From Phytophthora sp. 'mugwort' (taxonomy: Eukaryota > Oomycota > Peronosporomycetes > Peronosporales > Peronosporaceae), in assembly GCA_033558025.1 (NCBI GenBank), contig JAUCEF010000009.1, positions 3,038,001 to 3,102,000 on the forward strand: 64,000 bases of DNA, written 5' to 3'. The position numbers and the translations under genes were made by a program. The notes under the pieces were generated by a model, which ran no database searches, had not been told where the DNA came from, and saw only the letters and a program-made list of their open reading frames with translations. How positions within the stretch are numbered: position 1 is the stretch's first letter; every line of letters begins with the position of its first letter. Below are positions 1 to 10,377 of the stretch, piece after piece.

Positions 1-98
1 TGACTGCGACGCGACCAGATATCGCTTTCGCCGTGGGATATGTGTCGCGCTTCATGGAAAACCCTCAAGTCGAGCACTGGGTTGCAGTGAAGCGAATC
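1..98 (+). pseudogene. copia RNase H fragment flanking Copia-1
   Basis: The first 98 bases encode a piece of the RNase H region of a copia polyprotein (..[19 protein letters not shown]..). It resembles Copia-4 (around 18,530-18,620) more than Copia-1, for example AFAVGYV rather than AYAVGYA. It stops where the LTR at 99 begins, so Copia-1 or its progenitor apparently inserted into an older copia copy of the Copia-4 family. The left part lies outside the window. Confidence 0.75.
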
Positions 99-448
99 TA
101 TTGACGGTTACCGGTTTGGTATCAGTTATTAGCCGTGAACCGGTTAACCCGAACCGGTCCAATCCGAACCCACGTTGATTATGGTGATTACGGTAAGTTG
201 TTTACGCCACCGATGATTAGACGAGTAGGATGATTGGACGAACACCGGTGAGTGATGGTTGATTAGATGCACTAGGTGATAGGACGCAGGGTCGCGTGTC
301 TATAACAGTAGGGTGTAAGCTCCAACAATTCAATCACTTTCGAATCTTCATTCTACCCCTCAAGTGCCTTCGCTCCGGTCCCGCCGTCTGCGACGTCCCT
401 CCCTCCGCTTCGTACAAGCTTCGTGTCCAAGATCCATACCTTTCATCA
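99..448 (+). repeat. LTR, alpha type (5' of Copia-1)
   Basis: 350 bp from TATTG to TCATCA, directly followed by the primer-binding site. The U3 start reads TATTGACGGTTACCGG and differs from the 3' LTR. The closest match is the LTR at 5641-5990 (minus strand), with about three differences seen. It contains the ACCGGTTAACC / GAACCGGTCC block shared by all LTR families of the A type here. Confidence 0.9.
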
Positions 449-463
449 GGTTATGAGCCCAAG
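449..463 (+). promoter_or_regulatory. primer-binding site, initiator tRNA-Met anticodon arm
   Basis: GGTTATGAGCCCAAG starts right after the LTR. Its complement contains GGGCTCATAACC, the anticodon stem-loop of eukaryotic initiator tRNA-Met, not the tRNA 3' end. Drosophila copia and yeast Ty5 are known to prime from the half tRNA at this place. The Gag-Pol ATG (453) lies inside the site. Confidence 0.85.
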
Positions 464-3400
464 CACCATGTCCTCTGCCCAAGACGCCTCGACCAAGGTC
501 TCCATTGACAAGTTCAACGGGGACAACTACGCGACGTGGAACCGCTACATGCGTGGCGTGTTCCTGACCAAGTCGACGTGGCATGTCGTGAACCGTGAGA
601 CGACGCCAAGCTACACGGACTCGCGGGCCAAGGACGACTACGTCAAGTTGAGCAACATCGCTTTCGGACTGATGCTGCTCCACATGGACGCGGACTACCA
701 CCATGTGGTCGACGACTGCGAGGAAGCGTGGGTTGCCTGGTCGCGCCTGAAGACGCTGTACGGTGGTTCGCAGAAGGCTGGACGCATCTACCTGAAGCGC
801 CAACTCTTCAGCATGGAGATGTCGGAAGGCGGCAATGTGTTGCATCATTGCAACGAGGTCCTCAACATCAGCGCCAAGCTCAGCAGCATCGGTGCCAAGA
901 TGGAGGACGAGGACGTGGCGATCTGCTTGTTGCGCAGCCTCCCCAAGAGCTACGAGAACGTCGTGCTGAACTTGGAGATGAGCAGCGCTGAACTGCGGTC
1001 GCAAGACGTCGTGAAGGTGCTCACGAATGAGCACATCAAGAGACAAGGCGAGAAGACGGCGACGGTGAAGACGGAGAACGCGGCCAAGGCGTTCAACACC
1101 GACCGAGAGTCTCGCCAGTGTACGTACTGCGGAAAAGTGGGGCACACGATTGACAAGTGCTGGACCAAGCAGAAGGACGAGAACCGAGGACCGAGACGCG
1201 GCGGCAACGGCCGTGGACGCGGGGCCAACAACATCCAGTGGAGAAACGACAGCAACGGCTACGACTACGACTACGATCGAGTAGCGTTCGCGGTTTCACT
1301 GGAATGTGGGGTTTCGACGGGCAAGAATGTGTCCGGGATGTGGGCGGTCGACAGCGGCGCAACGCACCACATCTGCAACGACAAGACCAAGTTCGTCCAT
1401 TTGATTGAGCGGAACGAAGGCGAACTTTTGGTGGCCGACGGCAACAAGGCGGCCATCAAGGGTGTGGTGACCATCGTGGAACAAGTGGTTCTGCCCAATG
1501 GCGACGAGCGCGAGATCGAGATCAAGAACGCGCTGTACGTGCCAAGCATGAGCAAGAATCTGCTTTCGGTACCGCAGATCAACAAAAGTGACAAGTTTCA
1601 AGTGGTGTTCGACGGCACCAAGATGCAGATTGCGCACAAAGGCTCCAAGCAAGTGGTGGCGACGGCAAACCTCATGGATGGACTCTACTGGCTTCAGACG
1701 CCTCAGCGATCGGCGAATGCGGCGACGAGTGGCAAGACTGTCGACCTGCACGCGCGCATGGGTCACGCTCCGGTTGAGGTGCTTCGCAAGATGGTCGACA
1801 ACCACATGATCAAGGACGCGAAGGCACCTTTCAAGTCGAGCGGACCAAGTCTGTGTCGTGGTTGCCAGCAAGGTAAAATGGTCCAAAAACCATTCCCAAG
1901 CAACCGTGACAAGCGTCGCTACGACACCTTTGAGCTGCTCCACTTCGACATCTGCGGACCCATGGAGGAAAACTCGCTTGGCGGCAGCAAGTACCTGCTA
2001 CTGATCGTGGACGAAGCCAGTGGATGCATGAAGGGTTTCTGCCTGCGTGCCAAGTCGGAGAGCGAAGACTGCATCAAGACGTACATCATGAAGGTGCAGA
2101 AGCAGTTCGGCAAGAAGGTCAAGTTTGTGCGGCACGACGGAGCTCGTGAGTTTGCGACCAACTCGCTCAACGACTTCTACGAAGACGAAGGCATCGAGCA
2201 GCAAACCACGGTTCCGTACGCGCACCAGACGAACGGCACGGCAGAGCGAGCCATCCGAACTATCGTTACGATCGGCCGCAGCATGCTGCATCACGCTAAG
2301 CTGGACAAGTGTTTCTGGGCTGAGGCGGCCATGACTGCCATCTACGTGAAGAACCGCCTGCCGTCACCCAAGATCGAGCACAAGACTCCGTTCGAGATCG
2401 TTTACAACTCCAAGCCGAGTGTGAAGCACATGCGTGTGTTCGGCTGTCGGACGTACATTCTGACTCCGAAGGAGAAGCGGCTCAAGTGGGATCCCAAGGC
2501 TCGCGCTGGACTGTTCCTGGGTTACGAAGAAGTGTCCAAGGCGTATCGACTTTATGACATCGAGGCGGGGCAGGTGGTTATCAGTCGCGATGTCAACTTC
2601 GATGAGTCGACCTTTGGATGTTTACCGACGATTTCCGATGAAGATGTCGACGACCTGGACTTCGACTCGCTCGACATCGACAATGATGGTTTCCGCCAGA
2701 CGGAGTACACGCAGGCAGGGAAGCGCAAGAGCCGCCCGAGTGACGAAGATGAAGCTGCCAGAAAACCGCGAGCTGTGCGTCATCGACCTGGACTGGAAGA
2801 AGCAAGTGCGCCGAACTACTTCCCTCCGCACCGAGCAGACGCAGACGAAGAAGAAAAGTCTGGAGACCAAGATGAAGAATCGACTCCACCGGTTTTTTGG
2901 CGTGCAAGTGCCAATGCCGTCGAAGCAGGCGATCTATCGGAGCCGACGACATTCCAAGAAGCGGTGAACGGCCCCGACCAAGTGCACTGGCGCAAGGCGA
3001 TTCGTGCTGAGCTCGAATCGATGCGACTTCGTGGTGTGTTTCGTGCTGCCAAGTTGCCTAACGGACAACGCGCCATCGGCACCAAGTGGGTGTTCAAGAT
3101 CAAGCGCAAAGCGGACGGATCGATCGAGAAGTACAAGGCGCGCCTCGTGGCCAAGGGGTTCAAGCAGAAGTACGGCATCGACTACACCGAGACGTTCTCG
3201 CCCGTGGTCAAGTACGTGACGCTGCGCATGATCATCGCGATTGCCAAGTATTTTGGCTGGCCCCTCGACCAACTCGATGTGGTGACAGCTTTCCTGTACG
3301 GGATAATGAAAGAACTGGTGTTCTGCGCGGTCCCCGAAGGTGTTGATCTCGACGGTGACTTCGACTGCCTGGAATTGGTGAAGGCGATCTACGGTCTCAA

Positions 3401-4490
3401 GCAAGCTTCGCGCGTGTGGAACGAGACCTTCGACGAGTTCGTGTGCTCCATCGGCTTTCAAGTATCGGCGTTCGACCCGTGCCTCTACATCAAGATCGTT
3501 GACGGTCACTGCGTGCTAGTGCTGGTCTACGTGGATGACGTGCTGATTACCGGAAGTTCACCCGAACTGATCTCACGCACGAAGACCGACCTCAAGACAC
3601 GCTTCGAGATGACCGACAGCGGCAAGTGCGCGTTCGTTCTTGGGATCGAATTGGTGGACGGCCCGGACGGCAGCGTGACGATGTGTCAGCGCCGCTATGT
3701 GGATGACATTCTCAAGCGTTTTGGTATGGACGAGTGCAAGGCCGTGGTGAGTCCCGTCGACATAACCACTCGACTGATTTCAAGTGACGCAGCGACCAAG
3801 GTGAACGCTCCGTTTCGCGAAGCTGTTGGTGCTCTGATGCACTTGATGACTGCCACGCGCCCGGACATCGCGTACGCCGTTGGCTATGCGTCGCGCTTCA
3901 TGGAGAACCCTCAAGAAGAACACTGGGTTGCGGTCAAGCGTATCTTTCGCTACCTGCAAGGCACCAAGACGCATGGGATCTGCTTCAAGCCGGGTGACAA
4001 CATCGACTTTCGCGGGTACTCGGACGCGGACTGGGCTGGCGACCTCGCGGACCGCAAGTCGACTTCCGGCTACACGTTCATGCTAATGGGTGCACCAGTG
4101 AGCTGGGGAAGCAAGAAGCAGTCAAGTGTTTCGCTGTCTACGAGTGAGGCGGAGTACATCGCACTCAGTCTGGCCGTCCAAGAAGGCAAGTGGATTCATC
4201 GCCTGTTGTGCGAGATTTTGACGGCAGCGAACAAATCGGGGCCAGAGCTCAAGATCCTCGAAGACAACCAGTCGTGCATCAAGATGACGAAGAACCCAGT
4301 GAACCATGGTCGCGCCAAGCACATCGACATCAAGTACCATCACATCCGTGATGAGGTCAAGCGCGGCGAAGTCAAGCTCGAGTACTGCGAGACTTCTATC
4401 ATGCTGGCGGACATCATGACCAAGGCACTGCCAGGACCGCGCCACACGGATCTGACGGCGTCCCTCGGAATCCACGCGTGTTCGCATTGA
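453..4490 (+). CDS. copia Gag-Pol polyprotein, uninterrupted (1345 aa)
   Basis: A single frame encodes the particle protein and all enzymes of the element. In order: UBN2-type Gag (about residues 10-190); CCHC zinc knuckle [14 protein letters not shown] (~222-235); aspartic protease with DSG (~299); integrase with the HARMGH/CRGC zinc region (~432-480) and the catalytic triad DICGP, HDGAREF, NGTAER (~498, 560, 597); reverse transcriptase with YVDD (~1025); RNase H with YSDADWAGD and SEAEYIAL (~1190, 1232), ending ..GIHACSH. The frame is open upstream to a GTG at 423, but the ATG at 453, next to the LTR inside the primer site, is chosen because 423 would lie in the LTR. The stop codon overlaps the purine tract. 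It has no disabling change, so it could be autonomous. Confidence 0.93.
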   Translation: MSPSTMSSAQDASTKVSIDKFNGDNYATWNRYMRGVFLTKSTWHVVNRETTPSYTDSRAKDDYVKLSNIAFGLMLLHMDADYHHVVDDCEEAWVAWSRLKTLYGGSQKAGRIYLKRQLFSMEMSEGGNVLHHCNEVLNISAKLSSIGAKMEDEDVAICLLRSLPKSYENVVLNLEMSSAELRSQDVVKVLTNEHIKRQGEKTATVKTENAAKAFNTDRESRQCTYCGKVGHTIDKCWTKQKDENRGPRRGGNGRGRGANNIQWRNDSNGYDYDYDRVAFAVSLECGVSTGKNVSGMWAVDSGATHHICNDKTKFVHLIERNEGELLVADGNKAAIKGVVTIVEQVVLPNGDEREIEIKNALYVPSMSKNLLSVPQINKSDKFQVVFDGTKMQIAHKGSKQVVATANLMDGLYWLQTPQRSANAATSGKTVDLHARMGHAPVEVLRKMVDNHMIKDAKAPFKSSGPSLCRGCQQGKMVQKPFPSNRDKRRYDTFELLHFDICGPMEENSLGGSKYLLLIVDEASGCMKGFCLRAKSESEDCIKTYIMKVQKQFGKKVKFVRHDGAREFATNSLNDFYEDEGIEQQTTVPYAHQTNGTAERAIRTIVTIGRSMLHHAKLDKCFWAEAAMTAIYVKNRLPSPKIEHKTPFEIVYNSKPSVKHMRVFGCRTYILTPKEKRLKWDPKARAGLFLGYEEVSKAYRLYDIEAGQVVISRDVNFDESTFGCLPTISDEDVDDLDFDSLDIDNDGFRQTEYTQAGKRKSRPSDEDEAARKPRAVRHRPGLEEASAPNYFPPHRADADEEEKSGDQDEESTPPVFWRASANAVEAGDLSEPTTFQEAVNGPDQVHWRKAIRAELESMRLRGVFRAAKLPNGQRAIGTKWVFKIKRKADGSIEKYKARLVAKGFKQKYGIDYTETFSPVVKYVTLRMIIAIAKYFGWPLDQLDVVTAFLYGIMKELVFCAVPEGVDLDGDFDCLELVKAIYGLKQASRVWNETFDEFVCSIGFQVSAFDPCLYIKIVDGHCVLVLVYVDDVLITGSSPELISRTKTDLKTRFEMTDSGKCAFVLGIELVDGPDGSVTMCQRRYVDDILKRFGMDECKAVVSPVDITTRLISSDAATKVNAPFREAVGALMHLMTATRPDIAYAVGYASRFMENPQEEHWVAVKRIFRYLQGTKTHGICFKPGDNIDFRGYSDADWAGDLADRKSTSGYTFMLMGAPVSWGSKKQSSVSLSTSEAEYIALSLAVQEGKWIHRLLCEILTAANKSGPELKILEDNQSCIKMTKNPVNHGRAKHIDIKYHHIRDEVKRGEVKLEYCETSIMLADIMTKALPGPRHTDLTASLGIHACSH

Positions 4491-4497
4491 GGGGGCG
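4489..4497 (+). promoter_or_regulatory. polypurine tract of Copia-1
   Basis: GAGGGGGCG lies between the Gag-Pol stop and the 3' LTR, where plus-strand DNA synthesis would be primed. It overlaps the TGA stop codon. The same tract is at 5991-5999 (minus), 19163-19171 and 20600-20608 in the other elements. Confidence 0.75.
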
Positions 4498-4836
4498 TAT
4501 TGAGGGTTGCCGGGTTTTGGTACTGTGTACCAGTAACCGGTTAACCCGAACCGGTCCAACACGATCCCGCGATGTTTACGGTACGTTGTTTACGCCACCG
4601 ATGATTAGACGAGTAGGATGATTGGACGAACACCGGTGAGTGATGGTTGATTCGATGCACTAGGTGATAGGACGCAGGGTCGCGTGTCTATAACAGTAGG
4701 GTGTAAGCTCCAACAATTCAATCACTTTCGAATCTTCATTCTACCCCTCAAGTGCCTTCGCTCCGGTCCCGCCGTCTGCGACGTCCCTCCCTCCGCTTCG
4801 TACAAGCTTCGTGTCCAAGATCCATACCTTTCATCA
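4498..4836 (+). repeat. LTR, beta type (3' of Copia-1)
   Basis: 339 bp, TATTGAGGGTTGCCGGG to TCATCA. Its first ~105 bases match the start of the Copia-3 LTR (11476), while the rest matches the alpha LTR at 99. It is therefore a mosaic, with a switch near GTTTACGC (about 4595-4605). Its nearest relative is the LTR at 10039-10377 (about four differences seen). Confidence 0.88.
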
Positions 4837-5640
4837 CTGTCGTTTCTCCACTGGATGTTGTTGGCCCCGCGTCCACGGCCGTTGCCGCCGCGTCTCGGCC
4901 CTCGGTTCTCGTCCTTCTGCTTGGTCCAGCACTTGTCAATCGTGTGCCCCACGTTTCCGCAGTACGTACACTGGCGAGACTCTCGGTCGGTGTTGAACGC
5001 CTTGGCCGCGTTCTCCGTCTTCACCGTCGCCGTCTTCTCGCCTTGTCTCTTGATGTGCTCATTCGTGAGCACCTTCACGACGTCTTGCGACCGCAGTTCA
5101 GCGCTGCTCATCTCCAAGTTCAGCACGACGTTCTCGTAGCTCTTGGGGAGGCTGCGCAACAAGCAGATCGCCACGTCCTCGTCCTCCATCTTGGCACCGA
5201 TGCTGCTGAGCTTGGCGCTGATGTTGAGGACCACGTTGCAATGATGCAACACATTGCCGCCTTCCGACATCTCCATGCTGAAGAGTTGGCGCTTCAGGTA
5301 GATGCGTCCAGCCTTCTGCGAACCACCGTACAGCGTCTTCAGGCGCGACCAGGCAACCCACGCTTCCTCGCAGTCGTCGACCACATGGTGGTAGTCCGCG
5401 TCCATGTGGAGCAGCATCAGTCCGAAAGCGATGTTGCTCAACTTGACGTAGTCGTCCTTGGCCCGCGAGTCCGTAAAGGATGGAGACGTTTCCCGATTCA
5501 CCACATGCCACGTCGACTTGGTCAGGAACACGCCACGCATGTAGCGGTTCCACGTCGCGTAATTGTCTCCGTTGAACTTGTCAATGGAGACCTTGGTCGA
5601 GGCGTCTTGGGCAGAGGACATGGTGCTTGGGCTGATAACC
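4837..5640 (-). pseudogene. truncated tandem copia gag with mutated primer site
   Basis: Minus-strand gag follows directly on the LTR at 5641-5990, as in an LTR-internal-LTR-internal tandem. The primer site (5640 to 5626) reads GGTTATCAGCCCAAG, so the usual ATG is lost; the next in-frame ATG is at 5621. The frame runs through the UBN2 region and zinc knuckle ([14 protein letters not shown]) and is cut after ..NIQWRNDS at 4837, where the beta LTR of Copia-1 begins. One stretch ([10 protein letters not shown]) matches Copia-3 rather than Copia-1, suggesting recombination between families. Confidence 0.85.
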
Positions 5641-5990
5641 TAATGAAAGGTATGGATCTTGGACACGAAGCTTGTACGAAGCGGAGGGAGGGACGTCGCA
5701 GACGGCGGGACCGGAGCGAAGGCACTTGAGGGGTAGAATGAAGATTCGAAAGTGATTGAATTGTTGGAGCTTACACCCTACTGTTATAGACACGCGACCC
5801 TGCGTCCTATCACCTAGTGCATCTAATCAACCATCACTCACCGGTGTTCGTCCAATCATCCTACTCGTCTAATCATCGGTGACGTAAACAACTTACCGTA
5901 ATCACCATAATCAACGTGGGTTCGGATTGGACCGGTTCGGGTTAAGCGGTTCACGGCTAATAACTGATACCAAACCGGTAACCGTCAATA
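5641..5990 (-). repeat. LTR, alpha type (3' of Copia-2)
   Basis: 350 bp, the same length as the LTR at 99-448, with TATTGACGGTTACCGG at its minus-strand start (5990). It ends TCATTA instead of TCATCA. It serves both as 3' LTR of Copia-2 and as the LTR in front of the truncated gag at 4837-5640. Confidence 0.88.
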
Positions 5991-5997
5991 CGCCCCC

Positions 5998-8900
5998 TCA
6001 ATGCGAAGTCCCACGAATGCCGAGAGCCGCCGTCAGATCCGTATGGCGTGGTCCCGCGAGAGCCTTCGTCATGATGTCCGCTAGCATCACAGAAGTCTCG
6101 CAGTACTCGAGCTTGACTTCACCGCGCTTCACTTCATCGCGGATGTGGTGGTACTTGATGTCGATGTGCTTGGCGCGACCGTGGTTTACTGGGTTCTTCG
6201 TCATCTTGATGCACGACTGGTTGTCTTCGCGGATCATGAGCTCGGGTCCAGTCTCATTAGCGGCCGCCAGAATCTCGCGCAGCAGGCGATGAATCCACTT
6301 GCCCTCTTGGATCGCCAGACTGAGTGCGATGTACTCCGCCTCACTCGTAGACAGCGAAACACTTGACTGCTTCTTGCTTCCCCAGCTCACTGGTGCACCC
6401 ATTAGCATGAACGTGTAGCCGGAAGTCGACTTGCGGTCCGCGAGGTCGCCAGCCCAGTCCGCGTCCGAGTACCCGCGAAAGTCGATGTTGTCACCCGGCT
6501 TGAAGCAGATCCCATGCGTCTTGGTGCCTTGCAGGTAGCGAAAGATACGCTTGACCGCAACCCAGTGTTCTTCTTGAGGGTTCTCCATGAAGCGCGACGC
6601 ATAGCCAACGGCGTACGCGATGTCCGGGCGCGTGGCAGTCATCAAGTGCATCAGAGCACCAACAGCTTCGCGAAACGGAGCGTTCACCTTGGTCGCTGCG
6701 TCACTTGAAATCAGTCGAGTGGTTATGTCGACGGGACTCACCACGGCCTTGCACTCGTCCATACCAAAACGCTTGAGAATGTCATCCACAAGCGGCGCTG
6801 ACACATCGTCACGCTGCCGTCCGGGCCGTCCACCAATTCGATCCCAAGAACGAACGCGCACTTGCCGCTGTCGGTCATCTCGAAGCGTGTCTTGAGGTCG
6901 GTCTTCGTGCGTGAGATCAGTTCGGGTGAACTTCCGGTAATCAGCACGTCATCCACGTAGACCAGCACTAGCACGCAGTGACCGTCAACGATCTTGATGT
7001 AGAGGCACGGGTCGAACGCCGATACTTGAAAGCCGATGGAGCACACGAACTCGTCGAAGGTCTCGTTCCACACGCGCGAAGCTTGCTTGAGACCGTAGAT
7101 CGCCTTCACCAATTCCAGGCAGTCGAAGTCACCGTCGAGATCAACACCTTCGGGGACCGCGCAGAACACCAGTTCTTTCATTATCCCGTACAGGAAAGCT
7201 GTCACCACGTCGAGTTGGTCGAGGGGCCAGTCAAAATACTTGGCAATCGCGATGATCATGCGCAGCGTCACGTACTTGACCACGGGCGAGAACGTCTCGG
7301 TGTAGTCGATGCCGTACTTCTGCTTGAACCCCTTGGCCACGAGGCGCGCCTTGTACTTCTCGATCGATCCGTCCGCTTTGCGCTTGATCTTGAACACCCA
7401 CTTGGTGCCGATGGCGCGTTGTCCGTTAGGCAACTTGGCAGCACGAAACACACCACGAAGTCGCATCGATTCGAGCTCAGCACGAATCGCCTTGCGCCAG
7501 TGCACTTGGTCGGGGCCGTTCACCGCTTCTTGGAATGTCGTCGGCTCCGATAGATCGCCTGCTTCGACGGCATTGGCACTTGCACGCCAAAAAACCGGTG
7601 GAGTCGATTCTTCATCTTGGTCTCCAGACTTTTCTTCTTCGTCTGCGTCTGCTCGGTGCGGAGGGAAGTAGTTCGGCGCACTTGCTTCTTCCAGTCCAGG
7701 TTGATGACGCACAGCTCGCGGTTTTCTGGCAGCTTCATCTTCGTCACTCGGGCGGCTCTTGCGCTTCCCTGCCTGCGTGTACTCCGTCTGGCGGAAACCA
7801 TCATTGTCGATGTCGAGCGAGTCGAAGTCCAGGTCGTCGACATCTTCATCGGAAATCGTCGGTGAACATTCAAAGGTCGACTCATCGAAGTTGACATCGC
7901 GATTGATAACCACCTGCCCCGCCTCGATGTCATAAAGTCGATACGCCTTGGACACTTCTTCGTAACCCAGGAACAGTCCAGCGCGAGCCTTGGGATCCCA
8001 CTTGAGCCGCTTCTCCTTCGGAGTCAGAATGTACGTCCGACAGCCGAACACACGCATGTGCTTCACACTCGGCTTGGAGTTGTAAACGATCTCGAACGAA
8101 GTCTTGTGCTCGATCTTGGGTGACGGCAGACGATTCTTCACGTAGATGGCAGTCATGGCCGCCTCAGCCCAGAAACACTTGTCCAGCTTAGCGTGATGCA
8201 GCATGCTGCGGCCGATCGTAACGATAGTTCGGATGGCTCGCTCTGCCGTGCCGTTCGTCTGGTGCGCGTACGGAACCGTGGTTTGCTGCTCGATGCCTTC
8301 GTCTTCGTAGAAGTCGTTGAGCGAGTTGGTCGCAAACTCACGAGCTCCGTCGTGCCGCACAAACTTGACCTTCTTGCCGAACTGCTTCTGCACCTTCATG
8401 ATGTATGTCTTGATGCAGTCTTCGCTCTCCGACTTGGCACGCAGGCAGAAACCCTTCATGCATCCACTGGCTTCGTCCACGATCAGTAGCAGGTACTTGC
8501 TGCCGCCAAGCGAGTTTTCCTCCATGGGTCCGCAGATGTCGAAGTGGAGCAGCTCAAATGTGTCGTAGCGACGCTTGTCACGGTTGCTTGGGAATGGTTT
8601 TTGGACCATTTTACCTTGCTGGCAACCACGACACAGACTTGGTCCGCTCGACTTGAAAGGTGCCTTCGCGTCCTTGATCATGTGGTTGTCGACCATCTTG
8701 CGAAGCACCTCAACCGGAGCGTGACCCATGCGCGCGTGCAGGTCGACAGTCTTGCCACTCGTCGCCGCATTCGCCGATCGCTGAGGCGTCTGAAGCCAGT
8801 AGAGTCCATCCATGAGGTTTGCCGTCGCCACCACTTGCTTGGAGCCTTTGTGCGCAATCTGCATCTTGGTGCCGTCGAACACCACTTGAAACTTGTCACT

Positions 8901-10034
8901 TTTGTTGATCTGCGGTACCGAAAGCAGATTCTTGCTCATGCTTGGCACGTACAGCGCGTTCTTGATCTCGATCTCGCGCTCGTCGCCATTGGGCAGAACC
9001 ACTTGTTCCAGGATGGTCCCCACACCCTTGATGGCCGCCTTGTTGCCGTCGGCCACCAAAAGTTCGCCTTCGTTCCGCTCAATCAAATGGACGAACTTGG
9101 TCTTGTCGTTGCAGATGTGGTGCGTTGCGCCGCTGTCGACCGCCCACATCCCGGACACATTCTTGCCCGTCGAAACCCCACATTCCAGTGAAACCGCGAA
9201 CGCTACTCGATCGTAGTCGTAGTCGTAGCCGTTGCTGTCGTTTCTCCACTGGATGTTGTTGGCCCCGCGTCCACGGCCGTTGCCGCCGCGTCTCGGCCCT
9301 CGGTTCTCGTCCTTCTGCTTGGTCCAGCACTTGTCAATCGTGTGCCCCACTTTTCCGCAGTACGTACACTGGCGAGACTCTCGGTCGGTGTTGAACGCCT
9401 TGGCCGCGTTCTCCGTCTTCACCGTCGCCGTCTTCTCGCCTTGTCTCTTGATGTGCTCATTCGTGAGCACCTTCACGACGTCTTGCGACCGCAGTTCAGC
9501 GCTGCTCATCTCCAAGTTCAGCACGACGTTCTCGTAGCTCTTGGGGAGGCTGCGCAACAAGCAGATCGCCACGTCCTCGTCCTCCATCTTGGCACCGATG
9601 CTGCTGAGCTTGGCGCTGATGTTGAGGACCTCGTTGCAATGATGCAACACATTGCCGCCTTCCGACATCTCCATGCTGAAGAGCTGTCGCTTCAGGTAGA
9701 TGCGTCCAGCCTTCTGCGAACCACCGTACAGCGTCTTCAGGCGCGACCAGGCAACCCACGCTTCCTCGCAGTCGTCGACCACATGGTGGTAGTCCGCGTC
9801 CATGTGGAGCAGCATCAGTCCGAAAGCGATGTTGCTCAACTTGACGTAGTCGTCCTTGGCCCGCGAGTCCGTGTAGCTTGGCGTCGTCTCACGGTTCACG
9901 ACATGCCACGTCGACTTGGTCAGGAACACGCCACGCATGTAGCGGTTCCACGTCGCGTAGTTGTCCCCGTTGAACTTGTCAATGGAGACCTTGGTCGAGG
10001 CGTCTTGGGCAGAGGACATGGTGCTTGGGCTCAT
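5998..10034 (-). pseudogene. copia Gag-Pol of Copia-2, one frameshift
   Basis: Same domain order as Copia-1: Gag, zinc knuckle, DSG protease, integrase, RT with YVDD, RNase H, ending ..GIRGTSH. It starts at the ATG at 10034 inside the primer site. A one-base deletion after CQRR in the C-terminal part of RT (about 6790) changes the frame: frame one ends at 6738 and the rest continues in another frame to 5998. The zinc knuckle and the integrase and RT active-site motifs remain intact. Otherwise it is very close to Copia-1, so the break is probably recent. Confidence 0.92.
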
Positions 10035-10038
10035 AACC
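10024..10038 (-). promoter_or_regulatory. primer-binding site of Copia-2
   Basis: Minus-strand GGTTATGAGCCCAAG adjoining the LTR at 10039, identical to the Copia-1 site and containing the start codon. Confidence 0.85.
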
Positions 10039-10377
10039 TGATGAAAGGTATGGATCTTGGACACGAAGCTTGTACGAAGCGGAGGGAGGGACGTCGCAGA
10101 CGGCGGGACCGGAGCGAAGGCACTTGAGGGGTAGAATGAAGATTCGAAAGTGATTGAATTGTTGGAGCGTACACCCTATTGTTATAGACACGCGACCCTG
10201 CGTCCTATCACCTAGTGCATCTAATCAACCATCACTCACCGGTGTTCGTCCAATCATCCTACTCGTCTAATCATCGGTGGCGTAAACAATGTACCGTAAA
10301 CATCGCGGGATCGTGTTGGACCGGTTCGGGTTAACCGGTTACTGGTACACAGTACCAAAACCCGGCAACCCTCAATA
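10039..10377 (-). repeat. LTR, beta type (5' of Copia-2)
   Basis: 339 bp, the same length and mosaic type as the Copia-1 3' LTR at 4498-4836, with about four differences seen. Its outer end (10377) interrupts the gag of the next copia family. Confidence 0.88.

Larger units (their letters stand above)
99..4836 (+). mobile_element. Copia-1, Ty1/copia LTR retrotransposon with an intact Gag-Pol frame
   Basis: Order: LTR (99-448), primer-binding site, one Gag-Pol frame, purine tract, LTR (4498-4836). Integrase lies before reverse transcriptase, which defines copia (Pseudoviridae type). The two LTRs are not a pair: they agree closely over the last ~240 bases but differ in the first ~105. The matching partner of each LTR is found on Copia-2, so the element is a recombinant of two parents. 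No target duplication is visible at its ends, consistent with rearrangement after insertion. Confidence 0.93.
5641..10377 (-). mobile_element. Copia-2, inverted partner of Copia-1
   Basis: Minus-strand element: beta LTR (10377-10039), primer site, Gag-Pol with a frameshift, purine tract, alpha LTR (5990-5641). It is nearly identical to Copia-1 but inverted, the two forming an inverted repeat with a ~0.8 kb spacer. The LTR types are swapped relative to Copia-1. The right end lies in the zinc knuckle of another copia gag (10378). Confidence 0.92.

Noticed and set aside
423..452. GTG at 423 as the start of the Copia-1 polyprotein
   Set aside because: It lies inside the LTR and is not an ATG; the ATG at 453 within the primer site is conserved in the other elements.
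99..4836. Using 5'/3' LTR divergence to date Copia-1 and Copia-2
   Set aside because: The LTRs are not true pairs after the inferred inversion; only alpha-alpha and beta-beta comparisons are meaningful.
9342..10127. Long plus-strand ORF (261 codons) opposite the Copia-2 gag, with equivalents at 360-1145, 4752-5729 and 11796-12770
   Set aside because: Antisense shadow of the gag frame; it recurs only because gag recurs, has Arg/His/Val-rich composition typical of antisense frames and no domain.
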